This document shows, piece by piece, positions 20,571 through 29,713 of a DNA stretch of 64,000 nt. Every line of letters starts with the position of its first letter. Position 1 is the stretch's first letter. Source of the stretch: Variovorax sp. V93 (lineage in GTDB: Bacteria; Pseudomonadota; Gammaproteobacteria; Burkholderiales; Burkholderiaceae_C); contig NZ_AP028669.1 of the NCBI RefSeq assembly GCF_041154485.1, positions 4,741,001-4,805,000 of the forward strand, given 5' to 3'. A model generated the notes under the pieces. That model worked only from the letters and a program-made list of their open reading frames with translations. It was not told the origin of the DNA and ran no database searches. The translations under genes were made by a program, and so were the position numbers.

Positions 20571-21821
20571 TTACTTGCCGGCGCCCAGGTCCATGATGAG
20601 CCGCGCCGCCATGTACAGGCGCCGTGGAATGGCGCTGATGTCGACGTACTCGGCCTTGTCGCTGTGGTAGCCGAAGCCCGGCAGGCCCAGGCTCTCGATC
20701 ACGGGCTTGCCCGATAGCGCTGCGTAGGCCGCGTCGGTGCCGCCGCCGGTGCGCTCTTCCACGCCCAGCGTGCCGCCGGCCTCCTTGTAGTAGGCCACGG
20801 CCTTGTCGACCAGCTTCCTGCCGCCTTCGCCCGCATTGAAGGCCGGACGGCCGCGCGTGACCACCACCTTGACATCGGATTCGGGCAGCTTCTTCTGCTG
20901 CGCCCTTTCTTCGAGCGTCTTCATGGCGGCTTCGAAGTCCTCGTTCTGCGCGTAGCGCACGTCGGCGTTCAGCGTGGCGCTGGCCGGAATGATGTTCGAC
21001 ACGTTGCCGGCCTTGGCCATGGTCCAGTTGAAGCGCAGGTGCCTGGCCTTGTCGTCGATGCTCATGGTGCGCAGCACGAGGTCGGACGCCTCGACCAGCG
21101 CGTTCACGCCCAGGTCGGGCGCGGCGCCCGCATGCGAGGCCTTGCCGGTGATGTTCACCTGCACGTAGGCAATGCCCGAAGTGCCGAGCGAAAGCTTCTC
21201 GTCGCCCGCGCTCGTGGGTTCGAACGAGAGCACGTAGTCGGCCTGCCTGGCTTCTTCCTGGATCAGGTCGCGCGAGCCGAAGGAGCCTTTTTCCTCGTCG
21301 GTGTTGAACAGCACGGTGATGGTGCCGTAGTCGCGCACGCCGTAGTCCTTGAGCAGCTTCAGCGTGTGCAGGATGACGGCGTTGCCGCCCTTGTCGTCGG
21401 CGATGCCGGGGCCGTAGGCCTTGTTGCCTTCGATGCGGAACGGCGCCTTGGCGAGCGTGCCCTTGAGGTACACGGTGTCCATGTGCGACATCAGCAGCAG
21501 GTTCTTGCCGCCCCGGCCCTTGAGCTTGCCGACGATGTTGTCGCCCACCACGAGGCCGGCGGACTTGCTGCGCGTGACGGTGAAACCGAGATTCTTGAGT
21601 TCGCCCTCGAGGTAGTTCCCCGCGGCCGCAATGCCCTCGGCATCGCCCGTGCCGGTTTCGATGTTGACCAGCTGCTCCAGCGTCTTGAGCACTGCGGGCT
21701 GCGCATCGGTGGCGGCCTGGAACAGCACGTTGTCGCGCTTCTGCGCCCAGCCGGCGGCAGGCGCCAGGAAGGCGGCGGCCAGCAGGGCTGCGAGCATGGT
21801 GCGTTGATTGAATGGGCGCAT
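20571..21821 (-). CDS. Exported M20/M28-type zinc peptidase, glutamate carboxypeptidase-like
   Basis: A 416-residue hydrolase with an N-terminal signal peptide (TMLAALLAAAFLAPAAGWAQ), so it works in the periplasm. The two-zinc site is visible: LMSHMDTVYLKG gives His and Asp, GIADDKGGNAV gives the bridging Asp, and NTDEEKGSFGSR gives the catalytic Glu pair. A dimerisation lid containing GKASHAGAAPDLGVNA follows. ATG 21821 has AGGAG seven bases away. It resembles carboxypeptidase G2, which removes C-terminal glutamate from folates and peptides, but specificity may differ. It sits between thiolase and acyl-CoA dehydrogenase genes with no obvious pathway link. Confidence 0.9.
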   Translation of the reverse strand: MRPFNQRTMLAALLAAAFLAPAAGWAQKRDNVLFQAATDAQPAVLKTLEQLVNIETGTGDAEGIAAAGNYLEGELKNLGFTVTRSKSAGLVVGDNIVGKLKGRGGKNLLLMSHMDTVYLKGTLAKAPFRIEGNKAYGPGIADDKGGNAVILHTLKLLKDYGVRDYGTITVLFNTDEEKGSFGSRDLIQEEARQADYVLSFEPTSAGDEKLSLGTSGIAYVQVNITGKASHAGAAPDLGVNALVEASDLVLRTMSIDDKARHLRFNWTMAKAGNVSNIIPASATLNADVRYAQNEDFEAAMKTLEERAQQKKLPESDVKVVVTRGRPAFNAGEGGRKLVDKAVAYYKEAGGTLGVEERTGGGTDAAYAALSGKPVIESLGLPGFGYHSDKAEYVDISAIPRRLYMAARLIMDLGAGK

Positions 21822-21907
21822 GAAGAATCTCCTGGCGTCTGCAGTATTCGTAGAGAGAAAAACCACGAAGCGCCCCGGCAAGGGGCGCTTGTGGTGGTTG
21901 TTTTTTG

Positions 21908-23092
21908 TTAAAGCAACTCGAGTGCCACGGCGGTGCCTTCGCCCCCGCCGATGCACAGCGTGGCGACGCCGCGCTTCTTGCCGCGCGCCTTCAGCGCATG
22001 GATCAGCGTGACCATGATGCGCGCACCGCTGGCGCCGATGGGGTGGCCCAGCGCGCAGGCGCCGCCGTTCACGTTGACGATCTCGTGCGACACGTCGAGC
22101 TCGTGCATCAGCGCCATCGGCACCACCGCGAAGGCCTCGTTCACTTCCCACAGGTCCACGTCCTTGACGGTCCAGCCGGTCTTCTTGAACAGCTTGGCCA
22201 CGGCGCCCACGGGCGCGGTGGAGAACCACTCGGGCTGCTGGGCGTGCGTGGCATGGCCGACCAGGCGCGCAATGGGCTTCGCGCCGATCTTCTTCGCGTG
22301 CGACTCGGTCATCATCACCAGCGCCGCGGCGCCGTCGTTGATCGAGGAGCTCGACGCCGCGGTGATGGTGCCGTTCTCCTTCTTGAACGCGGGCTTGAGC
22401 GTGGCGATCTTGTCGAGCTTGACCTTGCCCGGGCCCTCGTCGATGGAAATGACGGTGTCGCCGCCGCGGCCCTTGACGGTGACGGGCGCGATCTCATCCT
22501 TGAACGCGCCGGATTCGGTGGCGGCCTTGGCGCGCTGCACGCTCGCAATGGCAAACGCGTCCTGCTGCTCGCGCGTGAACTTGTACTTGGCGGCGCAGTC
22601 TTCGCCGAAGGTGCCCATGGAGCGGCCCGGCTGGTAGGCGTCTTCCAGGCCGTCGAGCATCATGTGGTCGAAGATGCGGTCGTGGCCCATGCGGTAGCCG
22701 CCGCGGCCCTTGAGCATGAGGTAGGGCGCATTGGTCATGCTTTCCATGCCGCCCGCCACCATCACCTCGTGCGTGCCGGCCAGGAGCAGGTCGTGCGAGA
22801 GCATTGCGGCCTTCATGGCCGAGCCGCACATCTTGCTGAGCGTGACCGCGCCCGCGCTGTCGGGCAGGCCGCCCTTGTAGGCCGCCTGGCGCGCCGGCGC
22901 CTGGCCCTGGCCGGCCATCAGGCAGTTGCCGAACAGCACCTCGCCCACGCTGTCGGGCGCGATGCCGGCGCGCTCCACGGCGGCCTTGATGGCGGCGCCG
23001 CCGAGGTCGTGCGCCGAGAGGGAAGAGAAGTCGCCCTGGAAGCTCCCCATGGGGGTGCGGGCGGCGCCGACGATGACGATGGATTCAGGCAT
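21908..23092 (-). CDS. Acetyl-CoA acetyltransferase (thiolase)
   Basis: A thiolase of 394 residues that condenses or cleaves acetoacetyl-CoA or 3-ketoacyl-CoA. The nucleophile is Cys89 in LSKMCGSAMKA. The C-terminal histidine is in GHPIGASGARI and the second cysteine in CIGGGEG. ATG at 23092 gives the common biosynthetic thiolase length. It would complete fatty-acid or leucine breakdown by splitting acetoacetyl-CoA, and it can feed polyhydroxyalkanoate synthesis in the reverse direction. It lies 57 bases downstream of aceK on the same strand. Whether it is a PhaA or AtoB type needs a tree. Confidence 0.93.
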   Translation of the reverse strand: MPESIVIVGAARTPMGSFQGDFSSLSAHDLGGAAIKAAVERAGIAPDSVGEVLFGNCLMAGQGQAPARQAAYKGGLPDSAGAVTLSKMCGSAMKAAMLSHDLLLAGTHEVMVAGGMESMTNAPYLMLKGRGGYRMGHDRIFDHMMLDGLEDAYQPGRSMGTFGEDCAAKYKFTREQQDAFAIASVQRAKAATESGAFKDEIAPVTVKGRGGDTVISIDEGPGKVKLDKIATLKPAFKKENGTITAASSSSINDGAAALVMMTESHAKKIGAKPIARLVGHATHAQQPEWFSTAPVGAVAKLFKKTGWTVKDVDLWEVNEAFAVVPMALMHELDVSHEIVNVNGGACALGHPIGASGARIMVTLIHALKARGKKRGVATLCIGGGEGTAVALELL

Positions 23093-23149
23093 GGTGGTCT
23101 CCTTCGGAAAGTTGGAAGAAAAAGCGGTCGCCGCGGACCGCGGGCTCAA

Positions 23150-24970
23150 TCAGAAATGGGTCGCATGGCCTTCGTGCGGAAAGCGCTGCGACTCTTCGTA
23201 CGGGAACACATCCAGCATCTGGCCGGCCCGGATGCGTTCCTTGTGGTGCTGCCAGAAGGCAGCGTCGAGCAGGTCGGCATGGTGCGCCATGAAGGCCTCG
23301 CGCACCGCGTCGTTGCCGAGCAGGAAAGGGCCGAAGGTTTCGGGGAACACGTCCTTCGGGCCCACCGAGTACCAGACCTCGCCGCTCATTTCGTCTTCCT
23401 CGTTGCGCGGCGCGGGCACCTTGCGGAACTTGCAGTCGGTGATGTATTCGATCTCGTCGTAGTCGTAGAAGACCACCTTGCCGCCGCGCGTGACGCCGAA
23501 GTTCTTCCACAGCATGTCGCCCGGAAAGATGTTGGCCGCCACCATGTCCTTGATGGCGTTGCCGTACTCGACCACCGCGTGCTCGAGCTGCTCCTTCGCG
23601 CGCTTGGCATGCGCCGGGCTTTCCGGGTTGGCCAGCGTATCGAAGGCCTCCTGCAGGAAGATGTTGAGCGGGATCATGCGGCGCTCGATGTAGACGTGCT
23701 TGAGCACGAGCTCCATCTCCCCGTTGCCGTCGCGGTCGCCGATCTCGAGCTGGCTGGGGGCGAACTTGCGGATCTCCTCGATCAGCTCGGGCTCGAAGCG
23801 GTCGAGCGGAAAACCCACGTCGCTGTATTCCAGCGTGTCGGCCATGCGGCCCACGCGGTCGTGCTGCTTCACGAGCATGTACTTGCCCTTGATCTGCTCG
23901 CGCGTGGTGTCCTTCTGCGGCGGATAGAAGTCCTTGATGACCTTGAACACGAACGGGAACGACGGCAGGTCGAACACCAGCATGACCATGCCCTTGATAC
24001 CGGGCGCAATGCGGAAGCGGTCGCTCGAATAGTTCAGGTGCGAGAGGAAGTCGCGGTAGAACAGCGTCTTGCCCTGCTTGGCGAGGCCCAGCGCGTTGTA
24101 GATTTCGGCGCGCGGCTTGCGCGGCATGAGCGAGCGCAGGAACTGCACGCAGGCCGAGGGCACCTCCATGTCGACCATGAAGTAGGCGCGCGCAAAGCTG
24201 AAGAGCATCTGCAGGTCGTCCTCGCCGAAGAGCGCCGCGTCCACGTAGAACTTGCCCTGGCTGTCGTGCAGGATCGGCAGCGAGAACGGGAGCTCGACGA
24301 AGCCGTTCATGATCTTGCCCACCACATAGGCGCCCTTGTTGCGGTAGAACAGCCCCGAGAGCACCTGCAACTGGAAGTTGGCGCGCAGCTTCACCTGGTG
24401 GAAGCGCCCCATGATGGCGTGCGCCACGCGCTCGGCGTCGCGCCGCTTGTTGGCAAAGCTGCCCTGCAGGCCGTAGTCGTCCAGCATCTGCTCGATGGTG
24501 TCGGCCAGCGTGTCGTGCGAAGGGTAGTAGGGCCGGTACGTGGGTGCGCCGCGCGGCTCGATGTATTCGGTGCTGATGGCCGGGCGAACGAAGATGAAGT
24601 CGTTCTGGAAGTAGGCCCGGTGCAGGATCTTCGTGGTCACCGAATTGAAGAAGCTCTCGGCCAGCTCCGGCTGATGATGGTCCACCAGCAGGCCGATGAA
24701 GTGCAGCTTGACCTGGTGCCACACCTCCATCGGCTGGTCGCCGGCCTTGAATTCCTTCTCGAGCCGGGCCACGGCCTCGTTCACGCGCAAGTCGTAGAAC
24801 TCGATGCGCTCGCGCTGCGCGCGCTGCTGGCCGTGCCAGTCGGCCGTTTCGAAGCGGTGCTTGGCGCGCGCCGACTCGGCACGGAACAGGGTGTAGTGGC
24901 GATTGAACCCGTCGATCATCGCCTTGGCGATGTCGTAGGCCAGCGGTGAATCGAGACGCTGCGGGAACAT
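23150..24970 (-). CDS. aceK: Isocitrate dehydrogenase kinase/phosphatase
   Basis: AceK phosphorylates and dephosphorylates isocitrate dehydrogenase, sending isocitrate through the glyoxylate shunt during growth on acetate or fatty acids. The 606-residue protein is full length for the family and contains the typical [40 protein letters not shown] and [13 protein letters not shown] stretches. The last of these carries metal-binding acids of the kinase fold. ATG at 24970 begins the conserved region. The isocitrate lyase and malate synthase genes are not in the window, unlike the enterobacterial aceBAK order. It is followed by thiolase and preceded by carbonic anhydrase, a sensible setting for growth on acetyl-CoA-yielding substrates. 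Confidence 0.97.
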   Translation of the reverse strand: MFPQRLDSPLAYDIAKAMIDGFNRHYTLFRAESARAKHRFETADWHGQQRAQRERIEFYDLRVNEAVARLEKEFKAGDQPMEVWHQVKLHFIGLLVDHHQPELAESFFNSVTTKILHRAYFQNDFIFVRPAISTEYIEPRGAPTYRPYYPSHDTLADTIEQMLDDYGLQGSFANKRRDAERVAHAIMGRFHQVKLRANFQLQVLSGLFYRNKGAYVVGKIMNGFVELPFSLPILHDSQGKFYVDAALFGEDDLQMLFSFARAYFMVDMEVPSACVQFLRSLMPRKPRAEIYNALGLAKQGKTLFYRDFLSHLNYSSDRFRIAPGIKGMVMLVFDLPSFPFVFKVIKDFYPPQKDTTREQIKGKYMLVKQHDRVGRMADTLEYSDVGFPLDRFEPELIEEIRKFAPSQLEIGDRDGNGEMELVLKHVYIERRMIPLNIFLQEAFDTLANPESPAHAKRAKEQLEHAVVEYGNAIKDMVAANIFPGDMLWKNFGVTRGGKVVFYDYDEIEYITDCKFRKVPAPRNEEDEMSGEVWYSVGPKDVFPETFGPFLLGNDAVREAFMAHHADLLDAAFWQHHKERIRAGQMLDVFPYEESQRFPHEGHATHF

Positions 24971-25001
24971 GGCAGTGCGAGTGCGGATGCTGAACGGCCG
25001 G

Positions 25002-25781
25002 TCAGGCCGCGGCAGGGTCGGCCGCGCCGTCGGCCTCGGGCTGCGGGGACATGGCCTGCGCCTCCTGCACCGACTGGTTCACCTGCGCGCCCTGCAGCGT
25101 CAGCGACTGGATCACCTCGCCCGGCTTGCTCCACTTGTACCGGATGCGCTGCACCGCGGCCTTGTAGACCGCATCGAGCGGCTTCGCGCCGTCGACGTTC
25201 AGGCCCAGGTCCTGCAGCAGGCCGTCGTGCACGCCGAAGGTCCAGCCGTGGATCTGCACCTTCTGGCCGCGGCCCCAGGCATCGACCATCACGGTGCTGA
25301 CGGCCACGTTGACCACCTGCTCGGCCACGTTGAGCTCGCACAGCGCATCGACGCGCACTTCTTCGGGCAGGCTCTCGAGCATCACGCTGTGGCGGTCGCG
25401 CACGTCCTGGATGTGGCGGATCCAGTTGTCGGCCAGGCCGATGCGCGCGCCGCTGAGCGCCGCCTTCACGCCGGCGCAGCCGTAGTGGCCCACCACCATG
25501 ATGTGCTCGACCTTCAGGTGCTCGACCGCGAACTGGATCGCCGAGAGCGCGTTGAGGTCGGAGTGCACCACGATGTTGGCGACGTTGCGGTGCACGAACA
25601 CCTCGCCCGGCTCCAGGCCGGTGATCTGGTTGGCGGGCACGCGGCTGTCGGAGCAGCCGATCCACATGTAGCGCGGCGTCTGCTGCTTCACCAGGCTGGT
25701 GAAGAAGCCGGGCCGGTCGCGTTCCATTTGTGCGGACCAGGCACGGTTGTGGGCAAACAGGTCATCAAGATTGTCGGACAT
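25002..25781 (-). CDS. can: Beta-carbonic anhydrase (cytoplasmic)
   Basis: This zinc enzyme interconverts CO2 and bicarbonate. The 259-residue protein has all four active-site residues in family order: Cys43 and Asp45 in [10 protein letters not shown], and His99 and Cys102 in [10 protein letters not shown]. There is no signal peptide, so it acts in the cytoplasm, where it can supply bicarbonate to biotin carboxylases such as the one encoded at 6026-8029. The C-terminus has an alanine/glutamate-rich tail of about 25 residues beyond the core. It lies 31 bases before aceK and 38 after the MerR-type regulator gene on the same strand. A second, exported enzyme is encoded at 40889-41608. Confidence 0.95.
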   Translation of the reverse strand: MSDNLDDLFAHNRAWSAQMERDRPGFFTSLVKQQTPRYMWIGCSDSRVPANQITGLEPGEVFVHRNVANIVVHSDLNALSAIQFAVEHLKVEHIMVVGHYGCAGVKAALSGARIGLADNWIRHIQDVRDRHSVMLESLPEEVRVDALCELNVAEQVVNVAVSTVMVDAWGRGQKVQIHGWTFGVHDGLLQDLGLNVDGAKPLDAVYKAAVQRIRYKWSKPGEVIQSLTLQGAQVNQSVQEAQAMSPQPEADGAADPAAA

Positions 25782-25819
25782 GGGCGTGATTGTCGATGAG
25801 TCGTGGTTCGGTCGGGATC

Positions 25820-26218
25820 TCAGGCCGTTCTGGCCGCTTTCTGCGCCCTGGCCAGGGCCGCGCGGCCCTTTTTCTCGTGCTCGCGCACTTCCGCCAGGTT
25901 GGCCTGCAGCTCGGCCAGCTGCGATTCGAGCTGCGCGCGGTGCGCGCCCAGCACGCCAAGGAACTTCTGCAGCTGCGGCACGGTGTCGCGCGGGCTGTCG
26001 TACATGTCGAGAATATCCTTGGCCTCGGTCAGGCTCAGGCCCAGGCGCTTGGCACGCAGCGTGAGCGTGAGCCGGGCCCGGTCGCGCGCGCTGTAGACGC
26101 GCTGCAGGCCGGCGCGCTCGGGCGTCAGCAGCCCCATGTCTTCATAGAAGCGGATGGCGCGCGTCGTGAGGTCGAATTCCTTCGCGAGCTGGCTGATGGT
26201 GAAGGTTTGCGCGGACAT
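25820..26218 (-). CDS. MerR-family regulator, LiuR-like
   Basis: A 132-residue MerR protein with the DNA-binding winged HTH at residues 7-45 (ISQLAKEFDLTTRAIRFYED, GLLTPE, RVYSARDRARL) and a dimerising coiled coil at 80-125. It has no metal-binding cysteines, so it is not a metal sensor. The sequence pattern (TTRAIRFYEDMGLL and RAKRLGLSLTEAKDILDMYD) resembles LiuR, the regulator of leucine and branched-chain acid catabolism in proteobacteria. It is divergent from the metallo-hydrolase gene at 26339, with a perfect 20-base palindrome between them. The liu cluster at 6026-14129 lacks such a palindrome, so its regulon may be elsewhere in the genome. Confidence 0.85.
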   Translation of the reverse strand: MSAQTFTISQLAKEFDLTTRAIRFYEDMGLLTPERAGLQRVYSARDRARLTLTLRAKRLGLSLTEAKDILDMYDSPRDTVPQLQKFLGVLGAHRAQLESQLAELQANLAEVREHEKKGRAALARAQKAARTA

Positions 26219-26311
26219 TGGACGGGGATCTGTCGAAAAGCCGTCTGGAGGGGCGTTGCGGTGGCGACAGCAGGATGGCCCCGCTCTGCCTACAATGATG
26301 CCCTCAACCCA

Positions 26312-26331
26312 TGACGTTTACGTAAACGTCA
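26312..26331. promoter_or_regulatory. Perfect 20-base palindrome, probable LiuR-type operator
   Basis: TGACGTTTAC is followed directly by its exact inverse complement. It ends eight bases before the ATG of the metallo-hydrolase gene and lies 94 bases upstream of the divergent MerR-type gene. MerR proteins bind such dyads within promoters. It occupies the place where the ribosome site of the metallo-hydrolase gene should be, and no Shine-Dalgarno sequence is visible there. Confidence 0.7.
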
Positions 26332-26338
26332 ATCTTAC

Positions 26339-27418
26339 ATGAACCTCCTCGAACGCGAACTCCACTACCCCCTGGGCGACACCCTGCCCGCCCCCGGCGA
26401 AGCACTGGAAGTCGCGCCGGGCGTGCGATGGATCCGCATGCGGCTGCCGTTCGCGCTCGACCACATCAACCTCTGGCTGCTGCGCGACAGCCTCGACGGC
26501 GTCGAGGGCTGGACGGTGGTCGACTGCTGCATCGCGCACGATGAAGCCCGCGCCCAGTGGGAGCAGGTGTTCGAAACCCAGCTGCAGGGCCTGCCGATCC
26601 TGCGCGTGATCGTCACCCACATGCACCCCGACCACATCGGCCTGGCCGAGTGGCTGTGCACGCGCTGGAACGCGCCGCTGTGGATCAGCTCGACCGACTA
26701 CCACGTGGCGCGCGTGCTGAGCACCGCCGGCGACACGCTGGCGGGCGGCGACGCGGCGGCGCGCTTCTTTGCCTCGCACGGCCTGACCGACCCCGGGGCG
26801 ATCGCCAAGATCCGCGCGCGCACCAGCTACTACGCCAACATGGTGCCCTCGGTGCCCGACCGCTTCACGCGCATGATGGATGGCGACACCGTGGCCATCA
26901 ACGGCCATGCCTGGCGCTGCATCAGCGGCTACGGCCATGCGCCCGAGCACATCGCGCTGTACTGCGACGAACTGAAGCTGCTGCTGGGCGGCGACATGAT
27001 GCTGCCGCGCATCTCGACCAACGTGAGCGTGCATGCGGGCGAGCCCGAAGCCAATTCGCTGCGGCTCTTCCTGGACAGCATCGACAAGTTCAAGGCGCTG
27101 CCGGCCGACACGCTGGGCCTGCCCTCGCACGGCAAGCCGTTCACGGGCATTCACCGCCGCGTCGACCAGCTGCAGGCGCACCACCGCGACCGCCTGGCCG
27201 AACTGCTCGAAGCCTGCACCGCGCGCCCGCTGACCGCGGCCGAGGGCCTGCCGATCCTGTTCAAGCGCGAACTCGACCTGCACCAGATGACCTTCGCGAT
27301 GGGCGAAACCGTGGCCCACCTGCACCTGCTGTGGTTCGAGGGCCAGGTCCGGCGCGAGCTGGGCGAGGACGGCGTCTACCGCTTCGGACCCCGCAGCGCC
27401 ACGGCCCGGGCACTTTAG
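26339..27418 (+). CDS. Metallo-beta-lactamase-fold hydrolase
   Basis: A 359-residue cytoplasmic MBL-fold protein. The metal motif is VTHMHPDHIGLAEWL (near residues 97-111), with further ligands in ISGYGHAPEHIALY and LPSHGKPFTG. A C-terminal helical extension (HRDRLAELLEACT onward) resembles the thioesterase or lactonase-like groups of this fold. The substrate is not known; a CoA or glutathione thioester would be a reasonable guess given the LiuR-like regulator next door. ATG at 26339 is supported by the conserved-looking N-terminus, yet it has no ribosome site, since the operator palindrome ends eight bases before it. Translation may be leaderless or weak until the operator is freed. Confidence 0.85.
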   Translation: MNLLERELHYPLGDTLPAPGEALEVAPGVRWIRMRLPFALDHINLWLLRDSLDGVEGWTVVDCCIAHDEARAQWEQVFETQLQGLPILRVIVTHMHPDHIGLAEWLCTRWNAPLWISSTDYHVARVLSTAGDTLAGGDAAARFFASHGLTDPGAIAKIRARTSYYANMVPSVPDRFTRMMDGDTVAINGHAWRCISGYGHAPEHIALYCDELKLLLGGDMMLPRISTNVSVHAGEPEANSLRLFLDSIDKFKALPADTLGLPSHGKPFTGIHRRVDQLQAHHRDRLAELLEACTARPLTAAEGLPILFKRELDLHQMTFAMGETVAHLHLLWFEGQVRRELGEDGVYRFGPRSATARAL

Positions 27419-27427
27419 ACTCGGCGG

Positions 27428-28738
27428 ATGGACACGCTGGCTGAGCTGCGCGCGGGCCGGCTGGCAGGCGCAAGACGAATCGACCTCTCGTGCGGACTCA
27501 CCGAGTTTCCGCGCGAGATCTTCGGCCTGGCCGATTCGCTCGAGACCCTGAACCTCTCCGGGAATGCGCTCGACGCGCTGCCCGCAGACCTGGGCCGGCT
27601 GCATCGCCTGCGCGTGCTGTTCTGCTCCGACAACCGCTTCACGCAGCTGCCCGAATCCATCGGCCAGTGCCGGGCGCTGGAGATGGTCGGGTTCAAGGCC
27701 AACCGCATCCGCACCGTGCCCGCTGCCGCGGTGCAGCTGCCGGCGCTGCGCTGGCTGATCCTGACCGACAACCAGATCGAGACAATGCCCGAGGCGCTGG
27801 GCCAGTGCACCGCCATGCAGAAGCTCATGCTCGCCGGCAATCAAATGCGTGCGCTGCCGGAATCGCTGGCGGCCTGCGGCCGGCTCGAACTGCTGCGCAT
27901 TTCGGCCAACCGTTTCGAGGCGCTGCCCCCATGGCTGCTTGCGCTGCCGCGCCTGTCGTGGCTCGCGGGCGCAGGCAACCCCTTCGATAGGCAGGCCGAA
28001 GAAACGGCCATCGCCGCGCCGTCGGTGCCGCACGTCGACTGGCGCGGCCTGGCGCTGGGACAGAAGCTCGGCGAAGGCGCATCGGGGGTCATCCACGAGG
28101 CGGTGCTGGGCCCCGCGTCGCAGCCGGTGGCCGTCAAGCTGTTCAAGGGCGCAGTCACCAGCGACGGCTGGCCGCACAGCGAGATGGCCGCCAGCATCGC
28201 GGCCGGCGCGCATCCGACGCTGATCGCCGCGCAAGGCCGGATCGACGGCCACCCCGAAGGCACCCAGGGCCTGGTCATGGCGCTGGTGGATCCGTCTTTC
28301 CGCACGCTCGCCGGCCCGCCCAGCCTCGCGTCCTGCACGCGCGACGTCTATGCGGACGATGCGCAGTGGACCTCCGGCGTGGCATTGCGCATCGCCCGCG
28401 ACATCGCGTCCGCCATGCAGCACCTGCATGCACGCGGCATCCTGCACGGCGACCTCTATGCGCACAACATCCTCTGGAATGCGCAGGGCGGCGGACTGCT
28501 CGGCGACTTCGGCGCGGCCTGGATGACCGGCGCGCTCGACGCGGCGCAGGCCCGGGCACTGCAGCGGCTGGAAATGCGCGCCTTCGGCTGCCTGCTGGAA
28601 GAACTGCTCGAGCGCTGCGGCGATGCACCGCCGCAGGCGATGGTCGTGCTGAAGGACCGCTGCATGCAGGCCGACGTGTCCGCACGGCCCTCGTTCGCCG
28701 AGGCCTTGGCACTGCTGCAGGGCGAGCTCCCGCCATGA
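27428..28738 (+). CDS. Leucine-rich-repeat protein kinase (fusion)
   Basis: A 436-residue protein joining an LRR domain to a eukaryote-like protein kinase. Residues 38-180 hold six to seven 23-residue repeats of the bacterial type (for example LETLNLSGNALDALPADLG and LRWLILTDNQIETMPEALG). The kinase follows from about 208. It has the glycine loop LGEGASG (214-220), VAIK-type Lys237, a possible helix-C Glu252, catalytic HGDLYAHN (Asp342, Asn347) and DFG at 360-362. All catalytic residues are present, so activity is expected. There is no signal peptide or membrane segment. It lies nine bases after the metallo-hydrolase gene, and its stop overlaps the pseudouridine synthase start (ATGA). The target is unknown. 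Such domain pairs are common in plants and uncommon as soluble bacterial proteins. Confidence 0.88.
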   Translation: MDTLAELRAGRLAGARRIDLSCGLTEFPREIFGLADSLETLNLSGNALDALPADLGRLHRLRVLFCSDNRFTQLPESIGQCRALEMVGFKANRIRTVPAAAVQLPALRWLILTDNQIETMPEALGQCTAMQKLMLAGNQMRALPESLAACGRLELLRISANRFEALPPWLLALPRLSWLAGAGNPFDRQAEETAIAAPSVPHVDWRGLALGQKLGEGASGVIHEAVLGPASQPVAVKLFKGAVTSDGWPHSEMAASIAAGAHPTLIAAQGRIDGHPEGTQGLVMALVDPSFRTLAGPPSLASCTRDVYADDAQWTSGVALRIARDIASAMQHLHARGILHGDLYAHNILWNAQGGGLLGDFGAAWMTGALDAAQARALQRLEMRAFGCLLEELLERCGDAPPQAMVVLKDRCMQADVSARPSFAEALALLQGELPP

Positions 28739-29646
28739 CAGGCCAGCGCCTGCCCCTGCCCACGCGCGACGGCGTCGGCCCGAGCTGCGTCGGCCTTCCG
28801 CAAGGCGCATGGCCCACCATCGCCGAGTTCCTGATCGAACGCTTCCCCGCGATCACGCGCGAAGCCTGGATGGCCCGCATGGAGGCCCGCGACGTGGTCG
28901 ACGAGCACGGCGTGCCCGTGACCGCGCAGCGCCGCTACCAGGCGCCCCTGCGCGTGTACTACTACCGCACGCTCGATGCCGAGGTGCGCATTCCCTTCGA
29001 CGAGCAGGTGCTGTTCCAGGACGACCAGCTCGTGGTGGCGGACAAGCCCCCGTTCCTGCCCGTCACCCCCACCGGCAAGTACCTGCAGGAAAGCCTGCTG
29101 GTGCGGCTCAAGCGCAAGCTGAAGCTCGACGACCTGGTGCCGCTGCACCGCATCGACCGCAGCACGGCGGGGCTGGTGCTGTTCTCGGTGCGGCCCGACA
29201 CGCGCGGCGCCTACCAGGCCATGTTCCCCGAGCGCCGCATCGACAAGCACTACGAGGCCGTGGTGCCGTGGCAGCCGGGCGTGTCGTCGGTGCCCGGCAC
29301 CTACCGCAGCCGGCTGGTGGACGACGACCACTTCATGCGCGTGAAGGAAGAGGCCGGCGAACCCAATTCCGAAACGCGCATCGCCGTGGTACAGACGGCG
29401 GGCGGCCACGCCTTGCTCAGGCTCTCGCCGGTGACCGGCCGCAAGCACCAGCTGCGGGTGCACTGCATGGCACTGGGCATGCCGATCGTCAACGATCCGT
29501 TCTACCCCACGCTGCTGCCGCCCGACAGCGACGATTTCGACAAGCCTTTGCAGCTGCTGGCCAAGTCGGTGGCGTTCCAGGATCCGGTGAGCGGCGCGCT
29601 GCGCAGCTTCACGAGCCCGCGCAGCCTGGCACTGCCGCCAAGGTGA
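28735..29646 (+). CDS. RluA-family pseudouridine synthase
   Basis: A 303-residue enzyme that would isomerise specific uridines in rRNA or tRNA to pseudouridine. The catalytic aspartate is Asp141 in LHRIDRSTAGLVLFS, the family motif II. TGRKHQLRVHCMALGMPI near residues 233-252 is motif III. There is no S4 RNA-binding domain. The N-terminal 80 residues instead form a short unrelated region with VYYYRTL. ATG 28735 overlaps the kinase stop by four bases, so translation is coupled. Whether the kinase and the synthase share a function is unknown. The modified site cannot be told from sequence, as the RluA group contains several specificities. Confidence 0.92.
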   Translation: MTGQRLPLPTRDGVGPSCVGLPQGAWPTIAEFLIERFPAITREAWMARMEARDVVDEHGVPVTAQRRYQAPLRVYYYRTLDAEVRIPFDEQVLFQDDQLVVADKPPFLPVTPTGKYLQESLLVRLKRKLKLDDLVPLHRIDRSTAGLVLFSVRPDTRGAYQAMFPERRIDKHYEAVVPWQPGVSSVPGTYRSRLVDDDHFMRVKEEAGEPNSETRIAVVQTAGGHALLRLSPVTGRKHQLRVHCMALGMPIVNDPFYPTLLPPDSDDFDKPLQLLAKSVAFQDPVSGALRSFTSPRSLALPPR

Positions 29647-29679
29647 CGCCCCGCGGGCACGCCGCGCACTAAGCTCGTT

Positions 29680-29701
29680 TCCTGAGAACTTTCATTCAGG
29701 A
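29680..29701 (+). promoter_or_regulatory. Possible hairpin covering the ribosome site of the SDR gene
   Basis: TCCTGA (29680-29685) and TCAGGA (29696-29701) can pair around a 10-base loop. The second arm is part of the AGGAG Shine-Dalgarno sequence of the gene at 29714. Six pairs are few and may be chance. Confidence 0.25.
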
Positions 29702-29713
29702 GACACCTGCACC

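Noticed and set aside
28366..28734. Longer start for the pseudouridine synthase within the kinase gene
   Set aside because: The extra residues overlap the kinase core in another frame and are arginine/alanine-rich; the ATG at 28735 gives an ATGA junction and a normal protein.
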